Part shown: positions 11,105 through 20,116 of the stretch, in pieces
How positions within the stretch are numbered: position 1 is the first letter of the stretch
How the letters are laid out: each line of letters starts with the position of its first letter
Assembly (NCBI RefSeq): GCF_029871245.1
Contig: NZ_SSON01000070.1
Coordinates: 62,001-126,000 of the forward strand
Reading direction: 5' to 3'
Length of the DNA: 64,000 bases
Source of the DNA: Pseudomonas sp. BN102
Lineage (GTDB): Bacteria > Pseudomonadota > Gammaproteobacteria > Pseudomonadales > Pseudomonadaceae
The notes under the pieces: generated by a model
The model's input: only the letters and a program-made list of their open reading frames with translations
What the model was told of the DNA's origin: nothing
The model's database searches: none
Position numbers and translations under genes: made by a program

Positions 11105-11245
11105 TCAGCGGATGTACACGTCTTTCTGGTGTTCTTTCGCTGCTTTTTCGTCGTCCGGCAGATAAAGCGGGCCTTTCTGGCCGCAGCCGGCCAGCAGACA
11201 GGCGACGGCGAGCAGGGCGACGAAGGGGGCGTGGAGTCGCTTCAT
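11105..11245 (-). CDS. lppL: Small lipoprotein LppL (LptM-like)
   Basis: 46-aa lipoprotein. A signal peptide ([20 protein letters not shown]) ends in the lipobox LLAGC, making C21 the lipidated Cys. The motif following the Cys, [11 protein letters not shown], is the LptM/YifL family signature; LptM assists LptD maturation in the outer membrane of E. coli. Pseudomonas lppL sits in front of lysA exactly as here. ATG 11245 gives the short mature form; upstream in-frame sequence lacks a signal peptide. It is the first gene of the minus-strand lppL-lysA-dapF unit and is divergent from the AraC-type regulator. Confidence 0.9.
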   Translation of the reverse strand: MKRLHAPFVALLAVACLLAGCGQKGPLYLPDDEKAAKEHQKDVYIR

Positions 11246-11385
11246 GACGGAATCCTTGCAGAAAACGTGAATTGTTCCGGAGTATACCGACCCCCCGACG
11301 CCTTGCCTATTCGGCGGAATTCCCGTCCGGCGTGGCCTGCGGGCCTGCGCGGGGCTAGCATTGGCCCCTGGAAAAAGGAGATCCC

Positions 11386-12429
11386 ATGGACATCGGCGCA
11401 TCCCTTGCCGGCTCCGTCTCGATCGCCTATCTGCAGGGACTGGTGGAGCACCTTGGGCAGATCGGCGTGGCCCCGGCCGAGCTGCTCGGGCATGTGCAGC
11501 TGACCCCGGCCATCCTCGCCCAGCGCGACCAGCGGATTGCCGCCAGCGCCTACCTGGACCTACTCGGCGAGGCCGCGCGCCTGTCCGGCGACCCGCAGCT
11601 CGGCCTGCACCTGGGCGAGGCCGTGCGGCCCGGCTACTACGGTGTGCTGGGTTACCTGCTGATGAGCTGCGCCACCCTGGCCGACGCCCTCCATCGACAG
11701 GCGCGCTATGCGTCGCTAGTGGGAGACCTCGGCCGCGTGGAGCTGGCCGACGAACCCGTGCGCGAAGGCCTGGAGCCGCAGGTGGCGCACAGCTGGCAGC
11801 CGCTTTTGCCGCAGCAGCGGGCCCTGCTGGCGGAGGAGACCCTGGCCGGCTGGGTGACTTTCGGGCGCTGGATAACCGGACTGGACATCCCGCCCACCGA
11901 GGTGCGCTTCCAGCATCCGGCGCCGGCGGACGTCTCGGAGCATCAGCGCATCTTCCGCTGCCCGGTATCGTTCAACCAGGTGGACAACGCCCTGGTCTTT
12001 CCCCGGCGCCTGCTGTCGACGCCGCTCGGCCAGGCCGACGCCGAGGTCCGCCGCCTGTTCGATGCCTATGCCGAGCGCCTGCTCGGAAAGTTACGCCAGG
12101 GCCATAGCGTCCTCGATCGCGCCCGCGAGTCGCTGGCTGCCCAACTGGCCGCCGAGGGGCCGGACCTGGAGCGGCTTTCCGAGGCCCTTGCCCTCAGCCC
12201 GAGAACCTTGCAGCGCCGCCTGCGCGATGCCGGGTTATCCTTCAGCCAACTGGTGGACGAGACTCGCCAGCAGCTGGTGCTGCACTATCTGCGCGATCCG
12301 GCCCGGGAACTGGCCGATATCGCCTTCCTGGTCGGTTTCAGCGAGCCTGGCTCCCTGGCCCGCGCCTTCCGTCGCTGGACCGGACAGAGCCTCGGCGAGT
12401 ACCGTCGCCCTTCACACCCTATGCCCTGA
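11386..12429 (+). CDS. AraC-family transcriptional regulator (Arabinose_bd/OruR-type)
   Basis: 347-aa regulator. An N-terminal ligand-sensing domain of the type fused to AraC proteins such as OruR and ArgR-like regulators covers about 20-210. A C-terminal pair of helix-turn-helix motifs lies at about 245-340: [20 protein letters not shown], then [20 protein letters not shown]. The ligand is unknown. AAGGAG lies 8 bases before ATG 11386. It stands divergent from lppL and 11 bases before cyaY, so read-through into cyaY is likely. In P. aeruginosa as I recall it lppL and cyaY are direct neighbours, so this looks like a lineage-specific insertion of one gene. Base composition resembles its surroundings. 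Confidence 0.88.
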   Translation: MDIGASLAGSVSIAYLQGLVEHLGQIGVAPAELLGHVQLTPAILAQRDQRIAASAYLDLLGEAARLSGDPQLGLHLGEAVRPGYYGVLGYLLMSCATLADALHRQARYASLVGDLGRVELADEPVREGLEPQVAHSWQPLLPQQRALLAEETLAGWVTFGRWITGLDIPPTEVRFQHPAPADVSEHQRIFRCPVSFNQVDNALVFPRRLLSTPLGQADAEVRRLFDAYAERLLGKLRQGHSVLDRARESLAAQLAAEGPDLERLSEALALSPRTLQRRLRDAGLSFSQLVDETRQQLVLHYLRDPARELADIAFLVGFSEPGSLARAFRRWTGQSLGEYRRPSHPMP

Positions 12430-12440
12430 GGTAAACCCCG

Positions 12441-12773
12441 ATGAGTTTGAGCGAAGCCCGATTCCACGACCTGGTCGATGCCGTCCAGGAGCAGGTGGAA
12501 GACGCATTCGATGACAGTGACCTGGACATTGACCTGGAGAACAGCGCCGGCGTGCTCACCGTGCGCTTCGAGAACGGCAGCCAGGTGATCCTCAGCCGCC
12601 AGGAGCCGCTGCGCCAGCTCTGGGTGGCGGCGCGCTCGGGGGGCTTCCATTTCGACTACGACGAAGCCAGCGGCCGCTGGATCTGCGACAGCAGCGACGA
12701 GCCCCTGGGCGAGCTGCTTAGCCGCGTGACCCGCGAACAGGCGGGCGAAGACCTTGAGTTCGACGAGCTCTGA
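12441..12773 (+). CDS. cyaY: Frataxin-like iron protein CyaY
   Basis: 110-aa bacterial frataxin. It binds iron and modulates IscS-dependent iron-sulphur cluster assembly in the cytoplasm. Seen: acidic first helix FHDLVDAVQEQVEDAFDDSDLDID (iron-binding face), then the beta-sheet stretch GVLTVRFENGSQVILSRQEPLRQLWVAARSGG and the family signature GFHFDY. The length fits the family (about 106-110). ATG 12441 is preceded by GAGG. The end overlaps a DUF1289 gene by 20 bases, and the AraC-type gene ends 11 bases upstream. Confidence 0.95.
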   Translation: MSLSEARFHDLVDAVQEQVEDAFDDSDLDIDLENSAGVLTVRFENGSQVILSRQEPLRQLWVAARSGGFHFDYDEASGRWICDSSDEPLGELLSRVTREQAGEDLEFDEL

Positions 12774-12957
12774 CAGCGCGCCTGCGGCACGCCACCCGTC
12801 GCCTTGCGTCCGACGTTGCTGTCTGGACGATACCGACGTCTGCGTAGGCTGTGGTCGAACCCTGGCGGAAATCTGCGAGTGGAACCAGGCCAGTGACCCG
12901 CGCCGCCGCGAGATCTGCACCGCCGCCCAGCAACGGCGGCGGCCGATGCCCGGCTGA
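12754..12957 (+). CDS. DUF1289 Cys-rich small protein overlapping cyaY
   Basis: 67-aa protein of DUF1289. The family signature is clear: SPC18-x3-C22, C30-x2-C33 with GCGRTLAEICEW, followed by an Arg-rich tail. The four-Cys pattern suggests a small metal or iron-sulphur site; function unknown. No ATG exists in frame, so the start is taken as TTG 12754, within the last 20 bases of cyaY. A shorter non-ATG start downstream cannot be excluded. The overlap with a frataxin gene makes translational coupling, and a shared role in iron or cluster chemistry, plausible but unproven. A terminator lies at 13035. Confidence 0.8.
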   Translation: MSSTSSDSAPAARHPSPCVRRCCLDDTDVCVGCGRTLAEICEWNQASDPRRREICTAAQQRRRPMPG

Positions 12958-13034
12958 CCGGGCGGTCTTGCCAATCGCCGCCACCCTGACGTACTGTCGG
13001 GCATCCGGACAAGTTGTCCAGCCAGACGTATTCT

Positions 13035-13068
13035 GAAACCCCGCCTTCGGGCGGGGTTTCGCTTTTTT
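13035..13068 (+). terminator. Intrinsic terminator after cyaY-DUF1289
   Basis: GAAACCCCGCC-TTCG-GGCGGGGTTTC is a perfect 11-bp stem with a UUCG loop, followed by GCTTTTTT. It lies between the DUF1289 gene and rnk. Confidence 0.9.
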
Positions 13069-13099
13069 CGAGTCACGTACAAGGAGTATTGCCTTCGCC

Positions 13100-13507
13100 A
13101 TGAACAACCAGCCGACCATCACCATCACTCGTCTCGACCTGCAGCGCCTCGAGCGCCTTCTCGATAGCCTGGAGGAGTTCGGCCCCGGTGCCGAGGCACT
13201 GGAGAGGGAGCTGGCGCGCGCCCAGGTGGTCGGCCACGAGGAGGTGCCGCCGGGCGTGGTGACCATGAACTCCCGCGTGCACTGCCGCGAAGAAGGCAGC
13301 GGCAAGGATTACCACCTGACCCTGGTCTACCCGGAGGACGCGGGCGGCGACGGCAAGGTCTCGATCCTCGCTCCGGTGGGCAGCGCGCTGCTCGGCCTGT
13401 CCGTCGGCCAGCACATCGACTGGCCGGTTCCCGGCGGCAAGACCCTCCAGCTGACCCTGCTGGCCGTCGAGTACCAGCCCGAAGCAGCCGGCGACTACGC
13501 CCGCTGA
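13100..13507 (+). CDS. rnk: Nucleoside diphosphate kinase regulator Rnk
   Basis: 135-aa protein of the GreA/GreB-like Rnk family. Rnk binds RNA polymerase, affects elongation at pause sites, and was found in E. coli and P. aeruginosa as a regulator of NDP kinase and alginate-linked nucleotide pools. Seen: a short N-terminal coiled coil (residues 1-50: ITRLDLQRLERLLDSL), shorter than in GreA, then the GreA-C FKBP-like domain with VTMNSRVHC, LTLVYPEDA, SILAPVGSALLGL and the end of the domain LLAVEYQPEAAGDY. ATG 13100 follows the terminator of the upstream unit by about 30 bases, so it must be separately transcribed. Followed by a REP-like repeat. Confidence 0.93.
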   Translation: MNNQPTITITRLDLQRLERLLDSLEEFGPGAEALERELARAQVVGHEEVPPGVVTMNSRVHCREEGSGKDYHLTLVYPEDAGGDGKVSILAPVGSALLGLSVGQHIDWPVPGGKTLQLTLLAVEYQPEAAGDYAR

Positions 13508-13554
13508 TCCCTCCTCGCCGCCCCGCCGGCTCAGTCCTGTCGGGCTCTGCTGTC

Positions 13555-13651
13555 GTAGGGGCGATTTCAATCGCCAAGCGGATCGCAGGTTCGCCCTTCG
13601 AGAATTGTGTGGGGCGGCTACGCCACCCTTGGCGAATGAATTCGCCCCCAC
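13555..13651. repeat. REP-like inverted repeat between rnk and cyaA
   Basis: Arms 13555-13578 and 13628-13651 are inverted copies with 3 mismatches in 24 bases. Each has the shape GTAGGGGCGA...TCGCCAAG with an internal short palindrome. The 49-base middle contains GTGGGGCGGCTACGCCAC. It lies between the convergent genes rnk and cyaA, a usual REP location. Confidence 0.65.
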
Positions 13652-13663
13652 GGAAGAGCCGGC

Positions 13664-16501
13664 TCAGCCGTCCTGCAGGGCCCGATTCAGCCGTTCTTCC
13701 AGCTCCACCTTGTAGCGCAGGTAGTGGACCGTCTGTGCCTGCCCCTTGCCCGGGACCCGAGTCAGGTCGAGGTCGGTGATGTAACAGGGGTAGCGCTCCG
13801 CTTCGCGGCGCTGGGCGAGGATGTGCCTGGCTACCGCGGCAAACACCCCCGCGCCGTATTCCAGCCCGGAAAACTCCTGGTGATTGCAGTAGAGGGTGAC
13901 GTGCACCATGCCCTGCTCGGCTGGCTCGACAATGGCCTGTACATCGTAGAAGGGATGGCTTACCGCCGCGGTGGGCGCGATCCGGCGCTCGAGCTGGCGG
14001 CCCTGATGCACCACTTCGTAGTAGAAGATCTCCGGCGCTGGCGGCAGTTGGGGGCTGTCCAGCGGTAGCTGGGCGTTGCGTCGGTAGAGCAGCGACTGCA
14101 GGAAGCGATGCAGCGGCGTCAGCAGGCTCTGCTCGTCGCGGAAGGGCAGGTGCTGGCGCCAGAGCGCATTGTGCTCGTCCAGCAGGCTGATCTCGGCGCT
14201 GTCGCCATCCTGGCGGTAGAACACCTGTATGCAGTCGGGCCTGCCCAGGGGCAGGATCAGTGCCAGGTCCTGGTCTTCCAGGGCGTGGCGATCCAGTTGC
14301 AGCGGGCTGTAGCCCGGCAGGTCGCGGCCCAGGTGATCCACCAGGGCCGGCAGGTCAGCCAGGCCGACATGGCGAACCTGGCCCGGCTGCAGTTGCAAGA
14401 CGTGGAAGCGCTGCTGGATCTGCAGCAGGAAGCGCGGCACGCCGGCGGCGCCGAGCAGCTTCTGCGCGTCGGTGAACAGCTCTTCCACCCGCTGGCCGAT
14501 GGCCTGGGCACGGTTGCGGCAGAAGCAGCGCACCCGCAGGCCCGGCTGGGCGCTGTCGGCGGGCAGGCCGTTGAGGTAGTCGCGCAGGCAGCCGAGCAGG
14601 GCATCGAGCCCCTCGAAGCGGCTAACCAGCAACTCGTTCCAGCTGTTCAGGGTCACCTGGTCGATAGTCAGCACCAGGTTGTCGCGCAACCCGGAATAAC
14701 CGAGGACGTCGGTGCGATCGGTGGTCAGGTGGAGATTCTTCTGGCTGTGCTGCTTCAACGGGTCGATGCCGACGTTCACCAGCAACAGCACCTCGGTCGG
14801 CACCGCGGCGTGCAGCAGGGCGTTTTCGTCCACCTGGCCATGGGGCTGGGGGAATGCCTGCTGCAGGCTGGCCAGCAGGTTGGTCAGTTCGAACTCGGTC
14901 AGGTCGCTGCTGCCTGGATGCAGCGAGAGGCGGGTGCCGGCGTCGATCACGCCGTTGCGGTGGCACCAGGCGAGCAGGGCGACCAGCTCGCGGCTGCGCT
15001 TGAGCGGGGCGAAGTCCTGCCATTCCAGTGCGTTCAGGCTACCGGCGAAAAGCGCCCACTGGGTTTCGTCCCTGGCCTCCGGGCTGGGGCATTGCACCAG
15101 GGTGAGAGTGTCTTCGGCGATATCCGGGGCTATCCCCGGGTTGATGAATTCCACCTTGCCGGCCTTGCGCTCGAATGCGGCGTAAAGACGCCGGCCGAGT
15201 ATGCCCAGGTCGCGGCGGCTGAGCGTGCCGCTGGCCTGTTCGCTGCGGGCGAACTGGGAGAGGAAGCGGTAGCTGTAGGTCAGCTCGTTGACCAGGGCGC
15301 GGCGCTCGGCGAGCACCTGGCGCACCTTCCACTGGCTGCGGCTGTCGAGCATCGCCAGCTGGCGCTGTTGCCAGTTCCAGTTGGCGGTCAGGCGCTCCAG
15401 CAACAGGCGCTGCCAGCTCTTGTTGCGATTGCGCGGTGGCCGGCTGAGCTTCTTGTTGACCTTGAGGTAGAGGCAGCGGCGGATCAGCTCCAGGCGTTCC
15501 GGTTCGCCGCGGCCGAGCAAATACTCCTCGAGGCGGCGGTAGACCACCATGTAGGGGTCCAGCTCGTCGAGGTCGAGACGGTTGGCGTAGACCGCTTCCT
15601 TGAAGCGCAGCGACAGACAGGCCACCTGCGGGTGCTCGCTGGCGTAGACCTCAGTGAGGAGCAGTTTGAGCACCGACTTGTAGGGCGACTCGATGCCCTT
15701 GAACAGCTGCCACATGCTGGCGCCGATGAACTCGCCGGGCGGGATGTGCGCCAAGTGGCCGAGGTCGAGCACTTCCTCGGCGCGGATGAAGCGCTTGGAC
15801 AGCAGGGTCTGGCTGTACTCGACGTAGCGCGTCTCCTCGTACACCGGCACCAGCCACCAGAGCGGGGTACGCCCGGCGAGCCAGATGGCGGTGCGGTAGA
15901 ACTCGTCCAGCAGCAGGTAGTGCTGGGTGGTGCCGCAATCGTCGGAGGTCAGCCGCGCTTCGCGATCGCCCTGGGTGAATCGGGCGGGGTCGATCAGGAA
16001 GAAGTGCGCCTCGGTACCCTGGCTGGCGGCCCATTCCTCGAGCGCGCTGCACTTGCGCTGCAGTTCGGCGATGGCGGCGGCGTCCAGTTCCGGCGCATGG
16101 CAGACCCAGATGTCCATGTCGCTCTGTTCGGCCTGGGCGATGGTGCCCAGGCTGCCCATCAGGAACAGGCCGTGGATCGGTTGCGGTTGCGGACCGCGGC
16201 GCGTCTTGTAGGCGAAGGAACGTGTCAGCCGCTGGGCCTCGGCCAGCAGTTCCTCGTCCGGTTCGAAGGCGGCGACCCCGGCGGGTGTGGTGCCGGAGAC
16301 GTAACCGGGCAGCAGGGGGTGGTTGACGTGGAAGAGCAGCGGCAACAGCCGGAGTACCAGCTGCTGGCGCGTTGAAAGCGCCTGCATGGCGCGGGACAGG
16401 CGGCCGTCGTTGACCTTGAGAAAGCGTGCGCGCAGCTGCGCGAGGACCTTGCGGTCGATGCCGTCGTCAATGTCCGGGCGGATTTCCTGGGTGCGCGTCA
16501 T
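13664..16501 (-). CDS. cyaA: Class I adenylate cyclase
   Basis: 945-aa cytoplasmic adenylate cyclase of the enterobacterial CyaA type, making cAMP for Crp/Vfr-type regulators. The N-terminal nucleotidyltransferase-like domain holds the active-site motif MGSLGTIAQ followed by SDMDIWVC, with metal ligands D128 and D130. The C-terminal half is the large regulatory region conserved in gammaproteobacteria, ending LRYKVELEERLNRALQDG. The protein is about 100 aa longer than E. coli CyaA (848) and similar to Pseudomonas versions. In P. aeruginosa CyaA is the minor cyclase and CyaB the main one for virulence; that division is assumed, not seen. It is monocistronic with an intergenic region of 104 bases upstream. 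Confidence 0.95.
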   Translation of the reverse strand: MTRTQEIRPDIDDGIDRKVLAQLRARFLKVNDGRLSRAMQALSTRQQLVLRLLPLLFHVNHPLLPGYVSGTTPAGVAAFEPDEELLAEAQRLTRSFAYKTRRGPQPQPIHGLFLMGSLGTIAQAEQSDMDIWVCHAPELDAAAIAELQRKCSALEEWAASQGTEAHFFLIDPARFTQGDREARLTSDDCGTTQHYLLLDEFYRTAIWLAGRTPLWWLVPVYEETRYVEYSQTLLSKRFIRAEEVLDLGHLAHIPPGEFIGASMWQLFKGIESPYKSVLKLLLTEVYASEHPQVACLSLRFKEAVYANRLDLDELDPYMVVYRRLEEYLLGRGEPERLELIRRCLYLKVNKKLSRPPRNRNKSWQRLLLERLTANWNWQQRQLAMLDSRSQWKVRQVLAERRALVNELTYSYRFLSQFARSEQASGTLSRRDLGILGRRLYAAFERKAGKVEFINPGIAPDIAEDTLTLVQCPSPEARDETQWALFAGSLNALEWQDFAPLKRSRELVALLAWCHRNGVIDAGTRLSLHPGSSDLTEFELTNLLASLQQAFPQPHGQVDENALLHAAVPTEVLLLVNVGIDPLKQHSQKNLHLTTDRTDVLGYSGLRDNLVLTIDQVTLNSWNELLVSRFEGLDALLGCLRDYLNGLPADSAQPGLRVRCFCRNRAQAIGQRVEELFTDAQKLLGAAGVPRFLLQIQQRFHVLQLQPGQVRHVGLADLPALVDHLGRDLPGYSPLQLDRHALEDQDLALILPLGRPDCIQVFYRQDGDSAEISLLDEHNALWRQHLPFRDEQSLLTPLHRFLQSLLYRRNAQLPLDSPQLPPAPEIFYYEVVHQGRQLERRIAPTAAVSHPFYDVQAIVEPAEQGMVHVTLYCNHQEFSGLEYGAGVFAAVARHILAQRREAERYPCYITDLDLTRVPGKGQAQTVHYLRYKVELEERLNRALQDG

Positions 16502-16605
16502 GCTCTGTTCTTGTCCCGATGCTGGTGGCCAGACCGGCAGTGTTCACTGCCGGCAGGCCTCCGCATTGTATCGCCCGCGATGTTGCCGTCTTGAGCGGCG
16601 CGGGG

Positions 16606-16848
16606 TCAGGCGGGTTCGGGTTGGAGGATGGTGCGCAGGGCCTGGACGTGTTCGGCGGCGTCGAGACCGAGGCTGGTCAGGTAGCCGCCGTCGGCCTGGG
16701 TGATCAGGCCTTTCTGGTGCAGTCGCATCACCGCGGCCTGAGCCTTGGGATTGGCGCTGTTGTGGACCTTGATGCCCTCCTGGGTGTTGTCCAGGTTGAA
16801 CAGGGCCAGCAGTTCGAATTCAGCAATGAGTTCGGGGGTGAAGACCAT
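16606..16848 (-). CDS. TIGR02647-type small conserved protein
   Basis: 80-aa protein that I recognise as the gammaproteobacterial TIGR02647 family, function unknown. Seen: ELIAEFELLALFNLDNTQEGIKVH then KAQAAVMRLHQKGLITQADGGYLTSLG. The second half has the helix-helix-wing look of a small winged-helix DNA-binding domain (conserved K-G-L-I-T-Q-x-D-G-G-Y-L-T), so a regulatory role is possible. The ATG has GGAGCG just upstream. It stands between cyaA and another small gene, all on the minus strand, as PA5271 does. Confidence 0.8.
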   Translation of the reverse strand: MVFTPELIAEFELLALFNLDNTQEGIKVHNSANPKAQAAVMRLHQKGLITQADGGYLTSLGLDAAEHVQALRTILQPEPA

Positions 16849-16920
16849 GGTCGCTCCTTGTTCTTGTCGTACTGCGGAGGTCGGCGGATGCCGGCCGGAG
16901 TCATGGGAGTGTAGGCGAGG

Positions 16921-17199
16921 TCAGGCCTGATCTTCCGGCAGGTCCGGCAGCGCCCGCAAGGCCTTTTCGTACCATTCGCCATCGAAGGGCCGATCGGCCT
17001 TGAGCATGGCGTCTATCTCGTAGGCCAGCACCAGGGCCATCAGCTGAAGGATTTCCTCGCGCTCGTAACCCACCAGGCTCAGCTTGTTGAAGGTGGCGCG
17101 GGCGGCGGGCGGGCTGTCGGCCTCGATCTGGTTTTCGATGGCCTGGATCAGGGTGGCTTCGGCGAAGGATTCTTCGCCGTCATCAATGTCGTCGGTCAT
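16921..17199 (-). CDS. Conserved hypothetical acidic protein
   Basis: 92-aa protein that I do not recognise as a named family. It begins with an acidic MTDDIDDGEESFAEATL, is predicted all-helical, has the central stretch ATFNKLSLVGYEREEILQLMALVLAYEIDAML, and ends in acidic LPDLPEDQA. No membrane segment, signal peptide or metal motif is seen. Codon use matches the neighbours, and ATG 17199 has GGAATC nearby, so it looks like a real gene. It lies 222 bases downstream of the argH stop on the same strand; that gap contains no recognisable element beyond a GC-rich stretch. Confidence 0.7.
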   Translation of the reverse strand: MTDDIDDGEESFAEATLIQAIENQIEADSPPAARATFNKLSLVGYEREEILQLMALVLAYEIDAMLKADRPFDGEWYEKALRALPDLPEDQA

Positions 17200-17421
17200 G
17201 GCGGATTCCCGGTTTGCGATGGCGGGAGTGTGCCATGCCTGGACCCGCCCCGGGGGCACCCTGGCAACTGCAGATTGGTTCAGAGCAAGCAGGATATGCC
17301 TGCTTTCCCAGCGGGATCGCTGGCGTACAGGGCGGATGTCGGCATTTTCTGCGTGGTCGCGTGCTCCGCCAGGACGGCGGAGCACGGAACGGCAGTGGCC
17401 GGTCCGCCCAGTGCGGGTGTC

Positions 17422-18816
17422 TCAGCGTGCGGCGAGCAGGGCCTTGCCGCGTGCCACGGCGGCGCGCACCTGGTTCGGTGCGGTGCCGCCGATGTGGTCG
17501 CGGGCGTTGACCGAGCCTTCCAGGGTCAGCACGGCGAATACGTCGTCGCCGATCTGGTCGCTGAACTTGCGCAGTTCCTCGAGGCTCATCTCGGCCAGGT
17601 CCTTGCCGTTGTCCACGCCGTACTTCACCGCGTGACCGACGATTTCGTGGCAGTCGCGGAAGGGCAGGCCCTTGCGCACCAGGTAGTCGGCGAGGTCGGT
17701 GGCGGTGGAGAAGCCGCGGCGGGCCGCCTCGCGCATGATCTCGCGCTTGGGCTTGATGGCCGGAACCATGTCGGCGAAGGCGCGCAGGCTGTCGCGCAGG
17801 GTATCGGCGGCGTCGAACAGCGGTTCCTTGTCTTCCTGGTTGTCCTTGTTGTAGGCCAGCGGCTGGCCCTTCATCAGGGTCAGCAGGCCGGTGAGGGCGC
17901 CGAACACCCGACCGGACTTGCCGCGCACCAGCTCGGGCACGTCGGGGTTCTTCTTCTGCGGCATGATCGAGGAGCCGGTGCAGAAGCGGTCGGGCAGGTC
18001 GATGAACTGGAACTGGGCGCTGGTCCAGAGCACCAGCTCTTCGGAGAAGCGCGACAGGTGCATCATCGCCAGGGCAGCGGCGGCGCAGAATTCGATGGCG
18101 AAGTCTCGGTCGGACACGCCGTCCAGGGAGTTGCCGCCAACGGCGTCGAAACCGAGCAGCTGGCAGGTGATCTCGCGCTGGATGGGGTAGGTGGTGCCGG
18201 CCAGGGCGGCTGAGCCCAGCGGCATGCGGTTGACCCGCTTGCGGCAATCCACCAGGCGCTCGTGGTCGCGGCTGAGCATCTCGAACCAGGCCAGCAGGTG
18301 GTGGCCGAAGGTCACCGGTTGGGCGGTCTGCAGGTGGGTGAAGCCGGGCATGATGGTGTCCGCTTCACGTTCGGCCTGTTCAAGCAGGCCCTGCTGCAGT
18401 CGGGTGATCTCGCCGAGGATGGTGTCGATCTCGTCGCGCAGCCAGAGGCGGATGTCGGTGGCCACCTGGTCGTTGCGGCTACGCCCGGTGTGCAGCTTCT
18501 TGCCGGTGACGCCGATGCGGTCGGTCAGGCGCGCCTCGATGTTCATGTGCACGTCTTCCAGGTCCACGCGCCAGCCGAAGCTGCTGGCCTCGATCTCGCC
18601 CTGGATCTGTTTCAGGCCGTCGATGATGGCATCGCGTTCCGCATCGCTGAGCACGCCGACCTGTGCCAGCATGGTGGCGTGGGCGATGGAGCCCATGATG
18701 TCGTGGCGATACAGGCGCTTGTCGAAGTCTACGGACGCGGTGAAACGGGCGACGAAGGCGTCGACGGGCTCGCTGAAGCGGCCACCCCAGGACTGGTTGG
18801 TCTTGTCGGTGCTCAT
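17422..18816 (-). CDS. argH: Argininosuccinate lyase
   Basis: 464-aa tetrameric lyase of the fumarase/aspartase superfamily. It splits argininosuccinate to arginine and fumarate, the last step of arginine synthesis. The superfamily signature [12 protein letters not shown] is present, with the catalytic Ser in the flexible loop, as are [13 protein letters not shown] and [20 protein letters not shown] 18816 ([17 protein letters not shown]) was chosen because it matches the family start; the frame stays open far upstream across the algZ side but that part has no family sequence. Divergent from algZ across about 208 bases, the same pair as in P. aeruginosa. Confidence 0.96.
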   Translation of the reverse strand: MSTDKTNQSWGGRFSEPVDAFVARFTASVDFDKRLYRHDIMGSIAHATMLAQVGVLSDAERDAIIDGLKQIQGEIEASSFGWRVDLEDVHMNIEARLTDRIGVTGKKLHTGRSRNDQVATDIRLWLRDEIDTILGEITRLQQGLLEQAEREADTIMPGFTHLQTAQPVTFGHHLLAWFEMLSRDHERLVDCRKRVNRMPLGSAALAGTTYPIQREITCQLLGFDAVGGNSLDGVSDRDFAIEFCAAAALAMMHLSRFSEELVLWTSAQFQFIDLPDRFCTGSSIMPQKKNPDVPELVRGKSGRVFGALTGLLTLMKGQPLAYNKDNQEDKEPLFDAADTLRDSLRAFADMVPAIKPKREIMREAARRGFSTATDLADYLVRKGLPFRDCHEIVGHAVKYGVDNGKDLAEMSLEELRKFSDQIGDDVFAVLTLEGSVNARDHIGGTAPNQVRAAVARGKALLAAR

Positions 18817-19024
18817 GGGTTCACTCGGTGCAAAGGTGAAAGAAAGCCGATGGGCCGGAAAATACCGTCGATAATAACAGTGTTGCCGGAAAAACCGGCG
18901 CGGCCTGTCCGGTCGGGGATGGGGCAGATTGCCGGGACCTTCAAGGACGCGCCGTGGGTTTGATGGTTCAGTACAGGCTTTTGCCCGGCGACCCTGGCTC
19001 GCCGCCTGCCGGGCTATTGGGGAT

Positions 19025-20116
19025 ATGTCCGGGATGCAGAAGCGCCTGAAAAAGAAAGCGCGTTCCAGAACCGTCAACGACGACTTCTTCCTGCCCGAGC
19101 TCTGCCTGCCCGAGGCCCTGCTCGGGCTGGTGCTGCTGGCCGAGCTGCTGGTGCTGGTGCTGGTGCTGGCCGAGCCCATGCTGCCAAGCTTCAACTGGGT
19201 GCGCTTGGCCCTGACGTCGCTCTTCGTGCAATGGATAGTGCTGCTCTCGGCCGCCTTGCTGTGCCAGCTGCGGCCACTATTGGCGCGCCTGCGTGCGGCA
19301 ATTGCCGGCGGCCTCTGCTGCGCCCTGGTGGTGGGCCTGACCCTGGCGGGCACCGCCTTGGCCGACTACTTCAACCTCGGCGGACCGCTGCCGCGCGATG
19401 GCGAGGTCAACCTCTACCTGCGCCATGGGCTGATCAGCCTGATCATGTCGGCGCTGCTGCTGCGCTACTTCTACCTGCAGAGCCAGTGGCGCAAACAGCA
19501 GCAGGCCGAACTTCGGGCGCGCATCGAATCCCTGCAGGCACGCATCCGCCCGCATTTTCTCTTCAACAGCCTGAACAGCATCGCCAGCCTGGTGGTGATC
19601 GACCCGGACAAGGCCGAACAGGCCGTGCTCGACCTTTCCGACATCTTCCGCGCCAGCCTGGCCAAGCCCGGCACCCTGGTCGATTGGGGCGAGGAACTGG
19701 AACTGGCGAAACGATATCTCTCGATCGAGCAATATCGTCTCGGAGAACGGCTACAGTTGGATTGGCAGGTGGATGAAGTTCCGGAAGATCTGCCCATCCC
19801 CCAGTTGACGCTGCAGCCCTTGCTGGAGAACGCCCTGATCCATGGCATCCAGCCGCGCATCGAGGGGGGGCTGGTACGAATCGAAGCGGATTATCGAGAC
19901 GGCATGTTCCGCCTCTGCGTGAGCAACCCTTACGAAGAGGTCCAGGGGCAGTCGCCCTCGCGTGGTACCCAGCAGGCTCTACGCAATATCGACGCCCGCC
20001 TGACGGCACTTTTCGGGCCGCGGGCAAGTCTCAGCGTGGAGCGCCGTGACGGCCGCCACTTCACCTGTCTACGCTATCCTTGTGCGAGACTCACGCAGGA
20101 AGCCCGTGCGATATGA
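19025..20116 (+). CDS. algZ: LytS-type sensor histidine kinase AlgZ (FimS)
   Basis: 363-aa inner-membrane sensor that partners AlgR in control of alginate, twitching motility and other traits. The N terminus has four hydrophobic segments (about 28-140: [21 protein letters not shown] and on). The HisKA_5-type phosphoacceptor stretch [16 protein letters not shown] carries H177, and the N-box-like [14 protein letters not shown] follows. As in P. aeruginosa FimS, a canonical Gly-rich G box is not obvious, so kinase activity may be atypical. ATG 19025 has GGGGAT directly upstream; a second Met at 19034 is possible. Its stop overlaps the algR ATG by 4 bases. Confidence 0.93.
   Translation: MSGMQKRLKKKARSRTVNDDFFLPELCLPEALLGLVLLAELLVLVLVLAEPMLPSFNWVRLALTSLFVQWIVLLSAALLCQLRPLLARLRAAIAGGLCCALVVGLTLAGTALADYFNLGGPLPRDGEVNLYLRHGLISLIMSALLLRYFYLQSQWRKQQQAELRARIESLQARIRPHFLFNSLNSIASLVVIDPDKAEQAVLDLSDIFRASLAKPGTLVDWGEELELAKRYLSIEQYRLGERLQLDWQVDEVPEDLPIPQLTLQPLLENALIHGIQPRIEGGLVRIEADYRDGMFRLCVSNPYEEVQGQSPSRGTQQALRNIDARLTALFGPRASLSVERRDGRHFTCLRYPCARLTQEARAI

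Noticed and set aside
14108-16375. A 755-codon open frame on the plus strand opposite cyaA
   Set aside because: It is antisense to a clearly conserved enzyme, has Val/Ala/Gln-heavy low-complexity composition typical of reverse reading of GC-rich genes, and no family motif. It is a shadow.
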